Translations under genes and position numbers: made by a program
Origin: Leekyejoonella antrihumi
GTDB taxonomy: Bacteria; Actinomycetota; Actinomycetes; Actinomycetales; Dermatophilaceae
Reading direction: 5' to 3'
DNA: 64,000 bases
NCBI RefSeq assembly: GCF_007845645.1
Contig: NZ_VCQV01000002.1
Coordinates: 47,702-111,701, forward strand
Shown here: positions 44,876-54,403 of the stretch, piece after piece
Numbering within the stretch: position 1 is the stretch's first letter
How the letters are laid out: every line of letters begins with the position of its first letter
Notes under the pieces: generated by a model
Told to the model about the DNA's origin: nothing
Database searches by the model: none
Seen by the model: only the letters and a program-made list of their open reading frames with translations

Positions 44876-47800
44876 TGAGCCTGACCGCAGCCGCACCGAC
44901 CGGCCGTCTGCAGCCGGTGGGCGACCGATTCCGCCTGCACCGTGCCGGGATCCTCAACGTCTGGCAGTACGACGACCAGGAGTTCCTGGTCGCCGACGGC
45001 CGCATGCTGCTGCGCGGCGCCAACGGAGCCGGCAAGTCCAAGACCCTGGAGATGCTGCTGCCGTTCGCGCTCGACGGCGACAAGGCACGCATCACCGCGT
45101 CCGCCCGGCATCACACCAGCCTGCTGTGGCTGATGACCGACGGCTACGACGGGCAGGCCAGGGTCGGCTACATCTGGGTCGAGTTCGAGCGCCACGACCA
45201 CGACGGCCACCGGCACACGTTCACCTGTGGGGTCGGCATCCGCGCCTCGGCATCGGCCAAGACCGCGAGCGCATGGTTCTTCGCGACCGACCAGGTCATC
45301 GGGGACGACCTGCTGCTGGAGGACGACGGCGGTCCGCTCAGCCACGGCCGGCTCAAGGAGGCGATCGGTGACCGCGGCGAGGTGTTCACCAGCGCCCCGC
45401 AATACAAGGAGCACGTCGGCCAGGCCCTGTTCGGGCTCACCGTCACGCAGTACGACGACGTCCTGCGGCTGCTCTACTGGCTGCGGCAGCCGCAGGTCGG
45501 CGAGGACATCGAACCCGCCCGGCTCGCAGGTCAGCTCGCGCACTCGCTGCCCGAGCTGGACGAGGCGTCGATCAAGGCAGCCGGCGACATGTTCGACGAG
45601 CTGACGACGTATGGCGAGCAGATCCAGCGCCGCACCCAGGCGGCCACCGCGTTGCGCACCCTCGCGCTCGCCTACGCCGGCTATGCCCGTGGCAGCGTCG
45701 CGGCTCGCGGGCGGGCCCTGCTGGAGGCCGGGCAGGACGAGCAACGTCTGCGCAAGGCCGTGCGCCACACCGCCCGGCAGCGGCAGGAGCTGCAGCAGCA
45801 GCGGGATCACACGGATGCGGCGCTGCTGGCCGCCGAACGGTCGGGGGCCGACGACGCGGCCCGCATCGAAGAGCTTTCGGCCAGCCCGGAGGCTGATGAC
45901 CAGCGGCGCCTGGCCGACCTGACCCGCCAGGCCAAGGATGACGAGCGGCGCGCCGCCGACACCCGCGGCGACCAGGAGGCAGCGCGCGCCAACCACGAGC
46001 GGCGCGCACACGATCTGGAGCGGAGTACGGACGACCTGCACCGCCGGTTGCGTGAGCAGGCCGACACGATGCGGGCGCTCGACCACCAGCAGCGCGACCT
46101 CGGTGTGCCGGATCCCCTGGTCACGCCGGCCGCACTTGCCGCCGACCTGCGGGGTGACGGTCGGCCCGATGAGGTCACCTCCGCACTCGGACTGGCACGG
46201 GGCGAGCTGACGGACGCGCGCGGTGCGGTCGGGCGCAAGCAGGCGGCCGTGCGGGTGTTGCACGAGGCGCTGCGTACTCTCGGCAATGCCCGGCGTCTGC
46301 TGAGCCGACGCGAGGAGGAGGTGGCGGTCGCGGAGCAGCGGTGGGAGCAGGCACGCGCGCGTCGCATCAACGCGGACGAGCAGGCCGAGACACTCGGGGC
46401 GGAGCTGACCGACCGGTTGCGCGCGTGGGCGGATGAGGAGGTCGCCCCGGTCGTCGACGTCGACATCTCGCTGACGCCAGAGGTGCTGGAGACGCTGCCG
46501 GACCGTGCTCGCCGGGCAGCCGCCGAGCCGCTGGCAGCCCTGCACGCCGACCGGCAGTCCGCCGCGACGGCACGCGAGACGGCCGCCACCCGCATCGCCG
46601 AGCTGGACACCCAGCGCGCGGCCATTGAGGCCGAGCGAGACCCGTCGCCACCGTCGCCCACTCTGCCGCGCACGGCCCGCCCGGACGGCGCGCCGCTGTG
46701 GCTGCTGGTCGACTTCGCACCCGACGTCACGGACGAGCAGCGGGCCGGGTATGAAGCGGCGTTGCAGGCCTCCGGACTGCTCGACGCCTGGGTGCGGCCC
46801 GACGGTCGACTGCTCGATCCCGAGCAGCGCGACACCCTGCTGGAGCCCGGCGGTAGCGCCGTCGCCGACCGGCCGTGCCTCGCCGAGGTGCTGCGGCCCA
46901 ACCTGCCGGACGGCACCGACGTCACCGATGATGTCGTTGCGGCCGTGCTGCGGCGGATCGGCATCGGAGACGCCTCGGCGGCCGCGGCTGCCGAAGGTCC
47001 GACGGTCGGTGCCGATGGAGCCTGGCACCTCGCGCCGCTGCGCGGCCGAGCCGGCAAGGAGCGAGCCCAGTTCATCGGTGCCACCGCGCGTGCGCAGGAG
47101 CGCAGCCGCCGACTGGCCGAGATCGACGACGTGCTCGCCCGGGAGCGCCACGCCGAGCAGGTGGCCTCGGCCCGGCTGGTCGAGCTCACCGCCGCGATCG
47201 ACGCACTCGAGGGGTGGGTGCACCGCCTACCGTCGGCGTCCGCGTTGCAGACCGCGTGGGCCCGGGTCGACGAGCGCCGGGAGCGCGAACGCGCCGAGGA
47301 AGGGGCCAGCGCCGCCGCGACGCAGGCCGCGCATGACGCCCGCGAGCAGGTCGTAGCGGCTCAGGCGGCGGCGGATGAGGTTGCGCGCAGCCACGACCTG
47401 CCGACCGACAGCACCCAGCTGGACGCGCTGGCCGAGCGGCTGCGCGGTCTCGACCACGACCTGCAGCGCGCGACGGACCAGGTGCCGTCGTTGCTGCGCG
47501 ACCTCGACCGGTGGACCCGCGACCTGGCGACCGTCAAAGACGCGGAGTCCGCGCTCACCGCAGCGCGGGAGCGGGCGGGAGCTGCGGGCGCCGCGGCCCA
47601 GGAGACCGCAGCTCGCCTGGACGCGCTGCGCAGCCGGGCCGGGCTGGCCGTGCAGCAGCTCGAGCGGCGGCTCGCGCAGCTGCGCGCGTCGGTGCAGGGT
47701 GCCCGCGAGGAGGCTCGGGGGCACCGCGAGAGTCTGAGCGGGCTCGATCGGCAGATCGGCGGCGCGGAAGGTGCCGTGCAGCGCGCGCACGACGACCTCG

Positions 47801-49005
47801 CCGAGCACGCGTCCGTCCGCCACGACGCGCTGGAAGGAGTTGCCTCGCTGGCCGACGTCCCCGGGCTGATCTCCTCCGCGTTCGAAGTAGACGATGCCGG
47901 GAGGCGCACGCCGGAGGCACTCGAGGCGGGGGCGCCGGGCGCACTCACGATGAGCGACCTGACCGCCATGCGCGCGCTGGCGGCCGATGCGCCGATACCG
48001 CCTGCGGTGCACGACCTCGCGCAACGGCTGGCCGGACGGGCCACCGACGGTGACGCGACGGACGTGACGGTATGGCGTGCCTACAACGAGGCTCGCAGCG
48101 GTCCGGCCGCCGATCACGAACCGGCCGTGTCGGAGTTCGGGGTCCTGCTCACGGTGTCCGGCCGCGACGACGCCGGGCAGAGCCCGATCGGTGAGCTCGC
48201 CGCGCGGGTGAGCACCGCCGTCGAGCACGATCGCGAGTTGCTCACGGCGCGCGAGCGCGAGCAGTTCGAGCGGCACGTGCTCGGTGAGCTCGGCGACGCG
48301 ATCCGTCGCTGTCGGGTCGAGGCCGACGAGCTGGTCGCGGCGATGAACGAGCTCCTCGCGGGGGTCACGACGTCCCAGGGCATCCGGGTGCGACTCGACT
48401 GGCGGCTGCGGGACGACGTGCCGCCCGAGGTACGCGAGGCGATTGACCTGCTCGTGCAGCCGGTCGGTGCGCTGCTGCCGGAGGAGCGCGCCGCGCTGCG
48501 CGACTGCCTGCATCGCCTCATTGAGGCCTCGCGGGCCGAGCATCCGGAACGCTCCTACGGCGAGCATCTCGCCGAGGCGCTGGACTACCGAGGGTGGTTC
48601 GCGTTCCGCATCCGCTACACCCGCCCGGAGAGCAACGGGGCCTGGCTCGACCTGCACCGCCGCTCGCCGCTATCTCAGGGAGAGCAGAAGGTGCTGTGCT
48701 ACCTGCCGCTGTTCGCCGCCGCCGCAGCGCATTTCACCTCGCTCGCCGGTGCAGCACCACACGCGCCGCGGCTGGTGCTGCTGGACGACGCCTTCCCGAA
48801 GATCGACGTGCGCACGCACCCGCTGCTCTTCGGCCTGCTCGTGCAGCTCGACCTGGACTTCGTCGTCACCAGCGAGCGGCTCTGGGGTGACCACGAGACG
48901 GTGCCGACGCTGTCCATCTACGAGGCCCTCCGCGACCCGGGGCAGCGGGGGATCGCGCAGTACTACTACCGCTGGGACGGCCGCCAGCTGCACTCCGTCG
49001 GATGA
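44875..49005 (+). CDS. jetC: Wadjet JetC (TIGR02680, SbcC/SMC-like ATPase)
   Basis: 1,376 residues. Walker A is GANGAGKSKT at 48-57. The middle is coiled coil, about residues 290-600 and 750-1050, rich in Arg, Glu and Ala. The C-terminal head has the signature SPLSQGEQKVL near 1265 and Walker B RLVLLDDAFPKID near 1300. JetC is the SMC-type motor that extrudes plasmid loops. The ATG at 44875 overlaps the JetB stop; its stop overlaps the JetD start by four bases. Both heads and the two arms are present, so the motor appears intact. Confidence 0.92.
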   Translation: MSLTAAAPTGRLQPVGDRFRLHRAGILNVWQYDDQEFLVADGRMLLRGANGAGKSKTLEMLLPFALDGDKARITASARHHTSLLWLMTDGYDGQARVGYIWVEFERHDHDGHRHTFTCGVGIRASASAKTASAWFFATDQVIGDDLLLEDDGGPLSHGRLKEAIGDRGEVFTSAPQYKEHVGQALFGLTVTQYDDVLRLLYWLRQPQVGEDIEPARLAGQLAHSLPELDEASIKAAGDMFDELTTYGEQIQRRTQAATALRTLALAYAGYARGSVAARGRALLEAGQDEQRLRKAVRHTARQRQELQQQRDHTDAALLAAERSGADDAARIEELSASPEADDQRRLADLTRQAKDDERRAADTRGDQEAARANHERRAHDLERSTDDLHRRLREQADTMRALDHQQRDLGVPDPLVTPAALAADLRGDGRPDEVTSALGLARGELTDARGAVGRKQAAVRVLHEALRTLGNARRLLSRREEEVAVAEQRWEQARARRINADEQAETLGAELTDRLRAWADEEVAPVVDVDISLTPEVLETLPDRARRAAAEPLAALHADRQSAATARETAATRIAELDTQRAAIEAERDPSPPSPTLPRTARPDGAPLWLLVDFAPDVTDEQRAGYEAALQASGLLDAWVRPDGRLLDPEQRDTLLEPGGSAVADRPCLAEVLRPNLPDGTDVTDDVVAAVLRRIGIGDASAAAAAEGPTVGADGAWHLAPLRGRAGKERAQFIGATARAQERSRRLAEIDDVLARERHAEQVASARLVELTAAIDALEGWVHRLPSASALQTAWARVDERRERERAEEGASAAATQAAHDAREQVVAAQAAADEVARSHDLPTDSTQLDALAERLRGLDHDLQRATDQVPSLLRDLDRWTRDLATVKDAESALTAARERAGAAGAAAQETAARLDALRSRAGLAVQQLERRLAQLRASVQGAREEARGHRESLSGLDRQIGGAEGAVQRAHDDLAEHASVRHDALEGVASLADVPGLISSAFEVDDAGRRTPEALEAGAPGALTMSDLTAMRALAADAPIPPAVHDLAQRLAGRATDGDATDVTVWRAYNEARSGPAADHEPAVSEFGVLLTVSGRDDAGQSPIGELAARVSTAVEHDRELLTAREREQFERHVLGELGDAIRRCRVEADELVAAMNELLAGVTTSQGIRVRLDWRLRDDVPPEVREAIDLLVQPVGALLPEERAALRDCLHRLIEASRAEHPERSYGEHLAEALDYRGWFAFRIRYTRPESNGAWLDLHRRSPLSQGEQKVLCYLPLFAAAAAHFTSLAGAAPHAPRLVLLDDAFPKIDVRTHPLLFGLLVQLDLDFVVTSERLWGDHETVPTLSIYEALRDPGQRGIAQYYYRWDGRQLHSVG

Positions 49006-50237
49006 CGCAGGACACGCCGCTGCCCGCCTGGGTGTCGGATCCGCGGCTGGAGCGACTCTGGGCCACGGTGCGGTCGCGCTACGAGGCGGGCGGGCTGGAG
49101 GCGGCCGGCCACACCGTGGTGGCCCTCGAATCGCGTGAGGAGCGGCACGCCGCAGGCGCCCTGCTCGGCCGCGCCATCACCCGCGACCGGGCGCGTATTG
49201 ACCTGGCGGTTCTCGATCAGCGGCTGCGGGAACGATCCGGGGTCGGGGGACTCGCGGCGGTGCTGCCCCTGGTCACCGGCGGCGTGCTGCAAGACCGGCC
49301 CGCCCGACGCGCCGCGGCGCAGGCCTCCAGGCAGGAACCGCTCGCGCTGGCGGGTGAACTGGTCACCGCGCCGTGGGCCGACGACTGGATCGCCGGGCTG
49401 CGCAGCACCGGCCTGCTGACCGGGCGGGCGGGCGCCTCCGCCATCATCCGCCAGGCGGCCGCCGTGCTCACCGAGCTGACCCGCGGCGAGGTGGAGCGTC
49501 CACGCTCACGGGTCGAGCTGGCCGCGCAGGTCACCGGCGACGCGCACGCTCTCGACGAAGACCACGTCCTGCACCGCGTCGTGCTGCGTGGGCTCGCTGC
49601 GGCGGCCGGGCAGCCAGCACCCGACACCAGCGGAGCCGCGCGGGCACTGTGGGACGCGTATGCCGTGCAACCAGACCTCATCTCACGCACCTGCCTGCTG
49701 CTCGGCCTACGACCCGGCGGCCCGGATCCGGTGAGTCGCCGGCTGCGGCTGGCCGCCGACGCGGGCGACCCGGTGCACCTGACCGACCGCGACCTGCGAG
49801 CGCTGCCAGCGTTCGAGTCGGGCGCCAGTCGCCCCGCTCTGGTCTGCGAGAACCCCCGCGTGCTGGAGGCGGTGAGCGAGACCGCCGGGGGAGCCGTGCC
49901 GGTGATCTGCACGGCGGGAGAACCGAATACGGTCGTCACGGGGCTGCTCGGTCTGCTCGCGGCGGCAGGATGGACGCTGCGGTACCACGGCGACTTCGAC
50001 TGGCCGGGCATCGCCATCGCCAACCGGGTGGTCGACCGGTTCGGAGCCAGGCCGTGGCGGATGGATGCGGACGACTATGAAGCGGGCGTCCACTCCGATG
50101 CGCCGACGCTGCGGGGGCGCGAGGTGGCACCGGCGTGGGATCCCGAGCTCGGTTCGGCGATGCGCCGGGTCGGACGATGTCTGCACGAGGAGTCCCTGCT
50201 GCCGATTCTGCTGCTGGCCCTGGCCGACCTGGCATAG
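49002..50237 (+). CDS. jetD: Wadjet JetD (TIGR02679, DUF2399) Toprim nuclease
   Basis: 411 residues. The Toprim metal site is visible: Glu in ALVCENPRVLEAVSE near residue 285 and the DxD pair in RYHGDFDWPGIAIANR near residues 330-332. An N-terminal arm (LERLWATVRSRYEAGGLEAA) precedes it. JetD cuts the plasmid DNA once the SMC complex has compacted it. It is the last gene of the operon; the next gene starts 159 bases later. The system therefore has all four parts with intact motifs. Confidence 0.9.
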   Translation: MTQDTPLPAWVSDPRLERLWATVRSRYEAGGLEAAGHTVVALESREERHAAGALLGRAITRDRARIDLAVLDQRLRERSGVGGLAAVLPLVTGGVLQDRPARRAAAQASRQEPLALAGELVTAPWADDWIAGLRSTGLLTGRAGASAIIRQAAAVLTELTRGEVERPRSRVELAAQVTGDAHALDEDHVLHRVVLRGLAAAAGQPAPDTSGAARALWDAYAVQPDLISRTCLLLGLRPGGPDPVSRRLRLAADAGDPVHLTDRDLRALPAFESGASRPALVCENPRVLEAVSETAGGAVPVICTAGEPNTVVTGLLGLLAAAGWTLRYHGDFDWPGIAIANRVVDRFGARPWRMDADDYEAGVHSDAPTLRGREVAPAWDPELGSAMRRVGRCLHEESLLPILLLALADLA

Positions 50238-50396
50238 CCGGTCGGTGTACGAACGGGGAGGACTCGGCGGATGGTGCATGCAGTGGGTGCCCGGGGTTCC
50301 AGGCGTCCACCAAGCCCACGCATCATCGACTCCTCCCGACTCGTACAGATCTGGGTGTCGCTCGGAGATCTGCGGGGTAGCCACTAGTATCGGGCC

Positions 50397-50765
50397 ATGT
50401 CCACGACCAGCCGCTGGCCCAAGCGGGTGTACGACGTCGGCGAAGACCCGGACTATCGGTTCAGCTTCGCCAACGAGCGCACCTTCCTCGCCTGGATCCG
50501 CACCTCACTCGCGCTGCTGGCCGGTGGCGTCGCGCTCGACACGCTCAGCCTGTCCATTCCGCCGGCCGTGCGCCGCACGCTCGCCTGCGCGCTCATCATT
50601 TTCGGCATGATCTGTGCCGGTGCGGCGTGGCTGCGGTGGGCGGCCGCCGAACGCGCCATGCGCACCGGGTCGTCACTGCCATCCGCCCGATTGCCCGGCG
50701 CGCTCGCCGGCGTGCTGATCGTCTGCGCGCTCGTGGTGCTGGTCGTCGTTCTGATCGCGCTGTGA
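50397..50765 (+). CDS. DUF202 (YidH-type) membrane protein
   Basis: 122 residues with three hydrophobic helices. The DUF202 marker is RFSFANERTFLAWIRTSLAL after a short cytoplasmic N-terminus. The family's role is unknown; it forms small inner-membrane proteins. No ribosome site is seen before the ATG, so it may be leaderless; a TAGTAT lies eight bases upstream. The next gene is a second DUF202 protein overlapping by four bases (GTGA). Confidence 0.85.
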   Translation: MSTTSRWPKRVYDVGEDPDYRFSFANERTFLAWIRTSLALLAGGVALDTLSLSIPPAVRRTLACALIIFGMICAGAAWLRWAAAERAMRTGSSLPSARLPGALAGVLIVCALVVLVVVLIAL

Positions 50766-51076
50766 CGCAGCCGGCTCCGCCCGGTGTGCAGAACGAGCGC
50801 ACCGCGCTCGCCTGGCAGCGGACCGCGCTGTCGCTGCTGGTCGCGACCGCCGGGCTGACCCGGCTCGCCTACGAGCGAGTGGGATACGCGGGCCTGGTCT
50901 GCATGATCGCGCTGCCCCTCGCGCTCTTCGTCTTTCGCGAGAGCAGACACCGCTATCAGCATCGTGGGGTGGCGCAGGCCGACCCACACGACCGCGGCGG
51001 CGTGGCCGGACTGGCCCTGGTTGGCGTCATCCTGGTGCTGAGCATGACCGCGCTGGCCATCGTCCTGCGGTGGTGA
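50762..51076 (+). CDS. Second DUF202 membrane protein
   Basis: 104 residues from a GTG at 50762. VQNERTALAWQRTALSLLVA is the shared DUF202 motif, followed by LAYERVGYAGLVCMIALPLA and a last helix GLALVGVILVLSMTALAIVL. Tandem DUF202 genes of unequal length are common in actinobacteria and may form a heteromer. The start lies inside the previous gene's last codons, implying coupled translation. Confidence 0.85.
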   Translation: MTQPAPPGVQNERTALAWQRTALSLLVATAGLTRLAYERVGYAGLVCMIALPLALFVFRESRHRYQHRGVAQADPHDRGGVAGLALVGVILVLSMTALAIVLRW

Positions 51077-51203
51077 CTCGCCCGAGCCGGGACTTGAGGC
51101 GGGCATAGAGTCACAAGTGGACGGGCATACTGCAGATGTCTTGAGACCGTGGCGAAGCGTCATCCGGTGTCCGGACTTCCAGATCGACGACAGGACGACT
51201 CCG

Positions 51204-51974
51204 ATGGCTGGCATTGCTGACTGGATCCACGCGCTGCACACCTCCCAGGACCGGTTCGGGGAGCTCGTCTCCGCGCTCGACGGGGACACGGTCGGCGGAC
51301 CGTCGTTCGACCCGGGCTGGTCCATCGCCGACGTTGCCTCCCATCTGGGCAGCCAGGCCGAGATCTTCGAACTCGCCCTGGAGGCCGGGCTGAGCGGCGG
51401 CGAGGTGCCGGGCAACGACCAGATCAGACCGATCTGGGACCGCTGGAACGCCAAGGCTCCCGCAGTGCAGGTGTCCGACAGCGTGCAGGTCGGCGAACGC
51501 TTCGTGGTGAGGATGGAGCAGACCGGTGCCGCCGAGCGGGAGTCCTTCTCGGTGGAGCTGTTCGGCAGTCACGCCGACCTGGCCAGACTGGCGGCCATGC
51601 GGTTGGGGGAGCAGGCTCTGCACACCTGGGACGTGGCGGTTGCCCTCGACCCGTCGGCGACCGTGCTGTCGGGCGCGGTCGAGTTGCTCGTCGACACGTT
51701 GCCGGCGCTGGCAGCGCGTGCCGGCCGGCCGGCGCCCGAGCCTCGCACCGTCACGGTGCTCACGACCGAACCGGTCCGTCGGCTCACGCTGACGACCGGG
51801 CCGGACGTCACACTCGAGCCCGCCGACGACGAGGGCGCCGAGCCCGACCTGACGCTGCCGGCCGAGGCACTGCTGCGGCTGGTCTACGGCCGCCTCGACC
51901 CTGAGCACACTCCGCGGGATGTCGCCGGGGCGCCGCTGCTCGCCGAGCTGCGGCCCGTCTTCCCGGGCTTCTGA
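51204..51974 (+). CDS. Maleylpyruvate isomerase-like (DinB/MDMPI) family protein
   Basis: 256 residues from the ATG at 51204, with AGGA nine bases upstream. The DinB-like helical N-terminus has DRFGELVSALDGDTVGGPSF, then PGWSIADVASHLGSQAEIFE, containing the His of the metal site, and a later His in LGEQALHTWDVAVALDPSAT. A C-terminal SCP2-like region follows. In this TIGR03083-type family some members are mycothiol-dependent isomerases or transferases. Which reaction this one performs cannot be read from sequence. It is convergent with the Rieske operon. Confidence 0.75.
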   Translation: MAGIADWIHALHTSQDRFGELVSALDGDTVGGPSFDPGWSIADVASHLGSQAEIFELALEAGLSGGEVPGNDQIRPIWDRWNAKAPAVQVSDSVQVGERFVVRMEQTGAAERESFSVELFGSHADLARLAAMRLGEQALHTWDVAVALDPSATVLSGAVELLVDTLPALAARAGRPAPEPRTVTVLTTEPVRRLTLTTGPDVTLEPADDEGAEPDLTLPAEALLRLVYGRLDPEHTPRDVAGAPLLAELRPVFPGF

Positions 51975-52019
51975 CGACCGCGCACTGGGCCACGCGCGGC
52001 TCGGTCGAGATGTGTGCCC

Positions 52020-53015
52020 TCACAGATCGAGAACGAGCCTGGGGCAGGCGGCACGCGACACGCAGACGAACATCACGTCATTCGCGGCCCGCTCGTCCGC
52101 AGTGAGCAGCGAGTCACGGTGGTCGACCTGACCTGAGAGCACGCCTGTCTCGCAGGTGCCGCAGGTGCCCTCGGTGCACGATGAAAGTATGCCGACACCG
52201 GCCTCTTCCAGCACCGAGAGGATCGACCGTTCGGGCGGCACCGTCAGAGTCTGCCCGGTGGAGGCGAGCTCGACCTCGAAGTCGCCCTGGAGCTGGGGCT
52301 TGCCCTGCTGCTTCGGCGAGAACCGCTCCAGGTGCAACGCTCCGCTCGGCCACGCAGCACAGTGCTGCTCGACCGCCTGCAGCAGGCCCTCCGGCCCGCA
52401 GCAGTAGACCGCCGTGTCCGTGCGCGCTTCGCCGAGCAGCATCTCGAGGGGGAGCGGACCGGTCTCGTCCTGCGGGTGCAGCGAGACCTTCTCGCCGTAT
52501 GTCGTGCGCAGCTCATCCGCGTAGGCCATCGTCGCGCGCGTGCGGCCACCATAGGCGAGGCTCCAGGTGCTGCCGGCGGATTCGGCGGCAGCCGCCATCG
52601 GCAGGATCGGGGTGACCCCGATGCCGCCGGCGATGAAAAGGTACTGCGGCGACGCCACCAGTGCGAAGTGGTTCCGTGGCCCACGGACCCGCACGGTGTC
52701 GCCCTGTCGCACCTGGTCGTGCAGATGAGCCGACCCGCCGCGCCCGGCTACCTCGCGCAGAACGGCGATCCGCCACACCGACCGGTCATGCGGGTCGCCG
52801 CACAGGGAGTACTGCCGGGTGAATCCACCCGCGACCACGTCGATGTGAGCGCCCGGTGCCCATGCCGGCAGGTCTGACCCCGAGGGGGCACGCAGCACGA
52901 GCTCGAGCACGCCGTCGGCCGGCTGGTCCGCCTTCTCCACGACCAGGTCGAGCTCGACCTCCGCCGACGTCGACACCGATGCCTGCTGCGACAGCAGGGG
53001 GGTCGACGCGGTCAT
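52020..53015 (-). CDS. Rieske oxygenase reductase (FMN/NAD/2Fe-2S, VanB-like)
   Basis: 331 residues. Domain order is flavin (RQYSLCGDPHDRSVWRIAVL), NAD(P) binding (YLFIAGGIGVTPILPMAAAA), then a C-terminal plant-type 2Fe-2S domain with ligands in LSSCTEGTCGTCETG and a fourth Cys in VMFVCVSRAACPRL. This is the phthalate-dioxygenase-reductase/VanB layout. It passes electrons from NAD(P)H to the Rieske oxygenase. Its start overlaps the stop of the 75-residue gene by four bases, so it is the third gene of the operon. Confidence 0.92.
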   Translation of the reverse strand: MTASTPLLSQQASVSTSAEVELDLVVEKADQPADGVLELVLRAPSGSDLPAWAPGAHIDVVAGGFTRQYSLCGDPHDRSVWRIAVLREVAGRGGSAHLHDQVRQGDTVRVRGPRNHFALVASPQYLFIAGGIGVTPILPMAAAAESAGSTWSLAYGGRTRATMAYADELRTTYGEKVSLHPQDETGPLPLEMLLGEARTDTAVYCCGPEGLLQAVEQHCAAWPSGALHLERFSPKQQGKPQLQGDFEVELASTGQTLTVPPERSILSVLEEAGVGILSSCTEGTCGTCETGVLSGQVDHRDSLLTADERAANDVMFVCVSRAACPRLVLDL

Positions 53016-53239
53016 GTCCGCACCAGGCGATCGCCCGGTGGTCCGGCGGCTCCTGCCGCCGAGTTGGCGTCATGAGTCTCCGGATGGGCAAGCAGCCACT
53101 CCCACAACTCGATCGGATCCTCCGCGGAGCGCTCCTCGCCACACCAGCAGTGCCCCACAAGGAGGTCGGTGCCCAGCTGCGACACCACCCGATAGACGTG
53201 CCGGCCGGCCAGCATCCGGGAGGGCGACGGACCGGTCAT
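53012..53239 (-). CDS. 75-residue protein of the Rieske operon
   Basis: 75 residues, with ATGA-type overlaps to the genes on both sides (oxygenase upstream, reductase downstream). The core is HVYRVVSQLGTDLLVGHCWC, then GEERSAEDPIELWEWLLAHP, with one Cys-x-Cys pair. A second in-frame ATG eight codons in is an alternative start. I do not recognise a family. Position and Cys pair suggest an assembly, metal-binding or adaptor role for the oxygenase, but that is inference. Confidence 0.75.
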   Translation of the reverse strand: MTGPSPSRMLAGRHVYRVVSQLGTDLLVGHCWCGEERSAEDPIELWEWLLAHPETHDANSAAGAAGPPGDRLVRT

Positions 53240-54303
53240 CGGGTGCTCGTTGCGGCGGTAGGCTCTGGCGCCGCCTCTCCCGCTTCCCGCTGCCGCTTGA
53301 GCAGACGGCGGGCAGCCAGGCCGCCGGTGTCGATGTTGATCGACAGCTCCTGGTAGTGCTCCTTCTCGCCCTCCACGATGGTCTCCAGCACGTCCAGAGC
53401 CACCACATCTTGTAGCACCACGGTGCGGTTGTTCTCTGCGAGGAAGTCCGAAACATGCTGATCCGCAAGGGCAAAGTCCCGGGCGACCATCCAGAAGTCG
53501 TGCGTGGAGTGCTCCGTCTCCGGGGTGATCGCATAGACGACCTCCACGTGGAACGCGTGGTCGTCGGTGCCGTCATCGGCCGGCAGGTCACCTGTCGGCG
53601 CGATCCGACTGTGCAGCAGGTAGAGGCATGGCGGGTGATATTCGATGTCCTGCCACCGCGCGATGCGGCCGGTGATCCCGGTGGACTCCGCGTAGAACGG
53701 GGGACATGCCGCGTCGTCCATGTGCCGGCTGACATAGATGACGCCGGCATCCTCGTCGACCTCGGTGGTGATCGGCGTCTGGGCGACTTCCGGTGTGCCG
53801 ATGTAGCCACCGTGCAGGTAGGTCTCGTGCGACAGGTCCAACAGGTTGTCGACCAGCAGTTCATAGCGCGCCTGCAGCGGCTCCATACCTCGCACCACGG
53901 TGTATTCGGGGGAGTCCAACCACGGTGCCCGCGGGATCAGTGCCTCGTCGGAGCGGTCGTTGTCCCCGATCCAGACCCACACCAGGGAGTCCTGCTCGAC
54001 GATCGTGAAGGCGGGCACGCGGGCGGTCCGCGGGATCCGCTTCTGGCCCGGGGCGGCGAGGCACGTCCCGCACTGGTCGTAGGTGAACCCGTGATAGCCG
54101 CACACGATCGTGTCATCGATCAGGTGCGACTTGGACAGGGGGTAACGCCGGTGCACGCACCGGTCCTCCAGCGCGACGACATCGCCGCCGGTCGTGCGAT
54201 AGAGCACCAGCGGCTCACCGCAGATGGTGCGAGCAAAGAGCTCGTGGCTGATCTCGGCGGAGTACGCCGCGACGTACCACTGGTTGCGGGACCACGTTGG
54301 CAT
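53236..54303 (-). CDS. Rieske non-haem iron oxygenase (VanA-like)
   Basis: 355 residues from the ATG at 54303, with GAGGAG upstream. It opens RNQWYVAAYSAEISHELFAR. The Rieske cluster ligands are CVHRRYPLSKSHLIDD then CGYHGFTY. The mononuclear iron site is DNLLDLSHETYLHGGYIG, with the Asp-His-His order. The size and single-chain form fit the vanillate-demethylase branch, which dealkylates or hydroxylates aromatic acids; the substrate here is unknown. It is first in the operon with the 75-residue protein and the reductase, and divergent from the IclR gene. Confidence 0.92.
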   Translation of the reverse strand: MPTWSRNQWYVAAYSAEISHELFARTICGEPLVLYRTTGGDVVALEDRCVHRRYPLSKSHLIDDTIVCGYHGFTYDQCGTCLAAPGQKRIPRTARVPAFTIVEQDSLVWVWIGDNDRSDEALIPRAPWLDSPEYTVVRGMEPLQARYELLVDNLLDLSHETYLHGGYIGTPEVAQTPITTEVDEDAGVIYVSRHMDDAACPPFYAESTGITGRIARWQDIEYHPPCLYLLHSRIAPTGDLPADDGTDDHAFHVEVVYAITPETEHSTHDFWMVARDFALADQHVSDFLAENNRTVVLQDVVALDVLETIVEGEKEHYQELSINIDTGGLAARRLLKRQREAGEAAPEPTAATSTR

Positions 54304-54375
54304 GGGTCGCTCCTCGTCGTGATGACTGTGATTGCCTCGACTCTGCGCCACAACACGTGATCCATGACACACTGT

Positions 54376-54390
54376 TTCCGGTCACCGGAA
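54376..54390. promoter_or_regulatory. Palindromic operator candidate between Rieske operon and IclR gene
   Basis: TTCCGGTCACCGGAA is a perfect 6-base inverted repeat around TCA, 13 bases before the IclR start and 72 bases before the Rieske start on the other strand. IclR-type regulators bind short palindromes in such divergent regions. Inferred from position and symmetry. Confidence 0.6.
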
Positions 54391-54403
54391 GACAGGATTC
54401 TTG

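Noticed and set aside
44803..47223. Minus-strand frame of 806 codons opposite JetC
   Set aside because: Composition is that of a GC-frame shadow; JetC on the plus strand has clear ATPase motifs.
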